In this document: piece by piece, positions 6,315 through 7,500 of the stretch
Numbering within the stretch: the stretch's first letter is position 1
How the letters are laid out: every line of letters starts with the position of its first letter
Source: Calditrichia bacterium
GTDB taxonomy: Bacteria > Calditrichota > Calditrichia > RBG-13-44-9 > J042
Assembly (NCBI GenBank): GCA_030430345.1
Contig: JAUIFT010000103.1
Coordinates: 1-7,500, forward strand
Direction of reading: 5' to 3'
Length of the DNA: 7,500 nucleotides
Notes under the pieces: model-generated
What the model saw: only the letters and a program-made list of their open reading frames with translations
Told to the model about the DNA's origin: nothing
Database searches by the model: none
Program-made: the position numbers and the translations under genes

Positions 6315-7124
6315 TTAGGCAGTCTCGGGAAGACCATTCCGCTGGCGCAGTAAAGCCGCCAATTGCAGTAACGATACCGGCCGGGAAAAATAATATCCCT
6401 GAAATTTATTGCAGGTGCGGTTAAAGAGCGTCTGCAATTGCGCCGCGGTTTCCACGCCTTCGATGATAATATCCTTATGCAGGTTTTTCGCCAAGGCGAG
6501 GGTGTCATCGATAAAGTCGCGATTCTCCGGAATCTTATCCATTCCCTGCACATAGGACTTATCCAGCTTCAGGGTTTTTGCCGGAAAGTACTTCAGGTAA
6601 GCCATTGAGGCATGACCGCTGCCGAAATCGTCGATGGCCAGGCGAATGCCCAGAGAGCGCAGAATACCGATATTCTGAAGCACGTCCTGATGATACTCCA
6701 GGCAAACGGTTTCTGTTAACTCCAGCTGAATTTGCCGGGGATCGACCGCCGCCTGGCGAACAATCCGGTTCACCTGCCGGGCAAAATTGGCCCGGTTGAG
6801 CTGCCGGGCGGAAAGATTGACCGAGATGAATAATGGTTGATCGGTTTGTTGTTGCAGGATCTTAAAATCCTGAATGGCTTGTAAAAAAACCCATTCGCCG
6901 ATTGGCACGATCAGGTTGCTGTTCTCGGCAATCGGTATAAACGTTTCCGGAGAAACAGCGCCAATTTCCGGTGAATTCCAGCGAAGCAATGCTTCCATAC
7001 CGATGATTTTTGCAGTGCCGTCGTCTGTCTGATGAACAATGGGTTGGTATTTGAGGCTAAATTGCCGGCCATAGGCATCCTGATGAACCAGGTCCCGCAG
7101 CCTGCTTTCGATAAATGAGACCAT
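6315..7124 (-). CDS. Stand-alone EAL-domain cyclic-di-GMP phosphodiesterase
   Basis: The 269-residue protein is one EAL domain plus a short N-terminal helix. EAL enzymes hydrolyse c-di-GMP to pGpG with two metal ions. The residues required are all visible: E44 (GMEALLRW), N103 (ISVNLS), E135 (LELTE), D165-D166 (IDDFGSG), K186 (TLKLDKSYV), E222 (IIIEGVET) and Q242 (FQGYYFSRP), with Q27 in YQPIV and R48 near the substrate. An active phosphodiesterase is therefore likely. No GGDEF, PAS, receiver or membrane segment is joined to it. ATG 7124 is the only standard start downstream of an in-frame TGA at 7175-7173. The 17 codons between read HIAERTFERYYYRERR and look like a continuation of the linker helix, so the gene may have lost an N-terminal part. 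It converges on the pentapeptide gene with 8 bp between stops. Its substrate links it to motility/biofilm control in general; the local partner is unknown. Confidence 0.93.
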   Translation of the reverse strand: MVSFIESRLRDLVHQDAYGRQFSLKYQPIVHQTDDGTAKIIGMEALLRWNSPEIGAVSPETFIPIAENSNLIVPIGEWVFLQAIQDFKILQQQTDQPLFISVNLSARQLNRANFARQVNRIVRQAAVDPRQIQLELTETVCLEYHQDVLQNIGILRSLGIRLAIDDFGSGHASMAYLKYFPAKTLKLDKSYVQGMDKIPENRDFIDDTLALAKNLHKDIIIEGVETAAQLQTLFNRTCNKFQGYYFSRPVSLLQLAALLRQRNGLPETA

Positions 7125-7500
7125 GCGTCGTTCCCGATAGTAGTAGCGTTCGAATGTCCGCTCCGCAATATGTCAGAAGAATGCGCGCTGCAGTCCGCGA
7201 TGCACGGCATCTCCCTACCCAACTTCTCTCCATAAATTACCAACTGGTGGTAATGCCCCATCAATAAGGGTTTAATGTACTATTTTTTCAATAAATAGCA
7301 AGAGGAATTCCGGGCTTTTTTCGGGCGAAAAGAGGCGATTTGAGCGTCTTCTACCGGCGAATTTGTACTGATTGTTTTCGTTTGGTTCGTTGATGATCCT
7401 GGGGGTCTGATCAGAAAAAAACCAACTGAACCGGTAATCGTTAGAAAGTCTTTCGCTGAAGATGAAACCTTTTCCGGTTTTCCGCGAAATATTAGGTCAT
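7125..7500. other. Non-coding right end, upstream of the EAL gene
   Basis: About 375 bp without a convincing gene. It contains the 19-bp inverted repeat at 7236-7254, AT-rich DNA at 7261-7305 that may hold the EAL promoter, and a weak TTTT/AAAA hairpin near 7318-7331. At 7462 an ATG opens a plus-strand frame (MKPFPVFREILGH) that reaches the edge after 13 codons. It could be the start of a divergent gene, but there is too little to judge. Confidence 0.4.
7236..7254. promoter_or_regulatory. Perfect 19-bp inverted repeat upstream of the EAL gene
   Basis: ATTACCA (7236-7242), five central bases and TGGTAAT (7248-7254) are perfectly complementary. The repeat lies about 112-130 bp before the EAL start. 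Size and symmetry suit a dimeric repressor operator, but a leader hairpin is equally possible. I found no convincing promoter hexamers next to it. Confidence 0.35.

Noticed and set aside
6911..7264. Minus-strand open frame of 117 codons overlapping the EAL start
   Set aside because: It overlaps the EAL domain out of phase and has no recognisable motif; the overlapping part is explained by the EAL protein.

Overview
The window is chromosomal DNA of a mid-GC, probably Gram-negative bacterium. It carries a housekeeping block, a two-component signalling operon, a pentapeptide-repeat protein and a c-di-GMP phosphodiesterase. Several starts lack a clear Shine-Dalgarno sequence. Coding is dense, and no tRNA, rRNA, transposase, phage gene or CRISPR array is visible. 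I cannot name the taxon; an environmental lineage such as the FCB group is possible but only a guess.

Layout. Minus strand, 1-467: the 5' part of rsmG (16S rRNA guanine-N7 methyltransferase), cut by the window edge. Minus strand, 557-1309: an ExoA/Xth-type exonuclease III / AP endonuclease. The 89-bp gap between them holds a 52-bp near-perfect palindrome. A 424-bp divergent intergenic region (1310-1733) follows, with a good promoter candidate for the nuclease gene and a possible structured leader in front of the signalling operon. Plus strand, 1734-5147: a tightly coupled run of three genes, a stand-alone Rcp1-type receiver, a soluble receiver-histidine kinase and a membrane-bound CHASE3-like/PAS histidine kinase. 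Plus strand, about 5227-6306: a pentapeptide-repeat protein with a helical N-terminal region resembling the C-terminal arm of STAND/NACHT ATPases. Minus strand, 6315-7124: a stand-alone EAL domain with all catalytic residues, converging on the pentapeptide gene with only 8 bp between the stops. The last ~375 bp have no convincing gene but contain a 19-bp inverted repeat upstream of the EAL gene and possibly the first codons of a gene running off the right edge.

How the parts may work together (inference): the membrane kinase senses a signal, and the Rcp1-like receiver and the receiver-kinase could pass phosphoryl groups between them. None of the three signalling proteins has an output domain such as DNA binding, GGDEF or a methylesterase, so the effector must be a partner protein. 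The neighbouring pentapeptide protein and EAL phosphodiesterase are candidates by proximity only. The least ordinary items are the STAND-like pentapeptide protein without an NTPase domain, the effector-less kinase operon, the 494-545 palindrome, and the in-frame stop just upstream of the EAL start.
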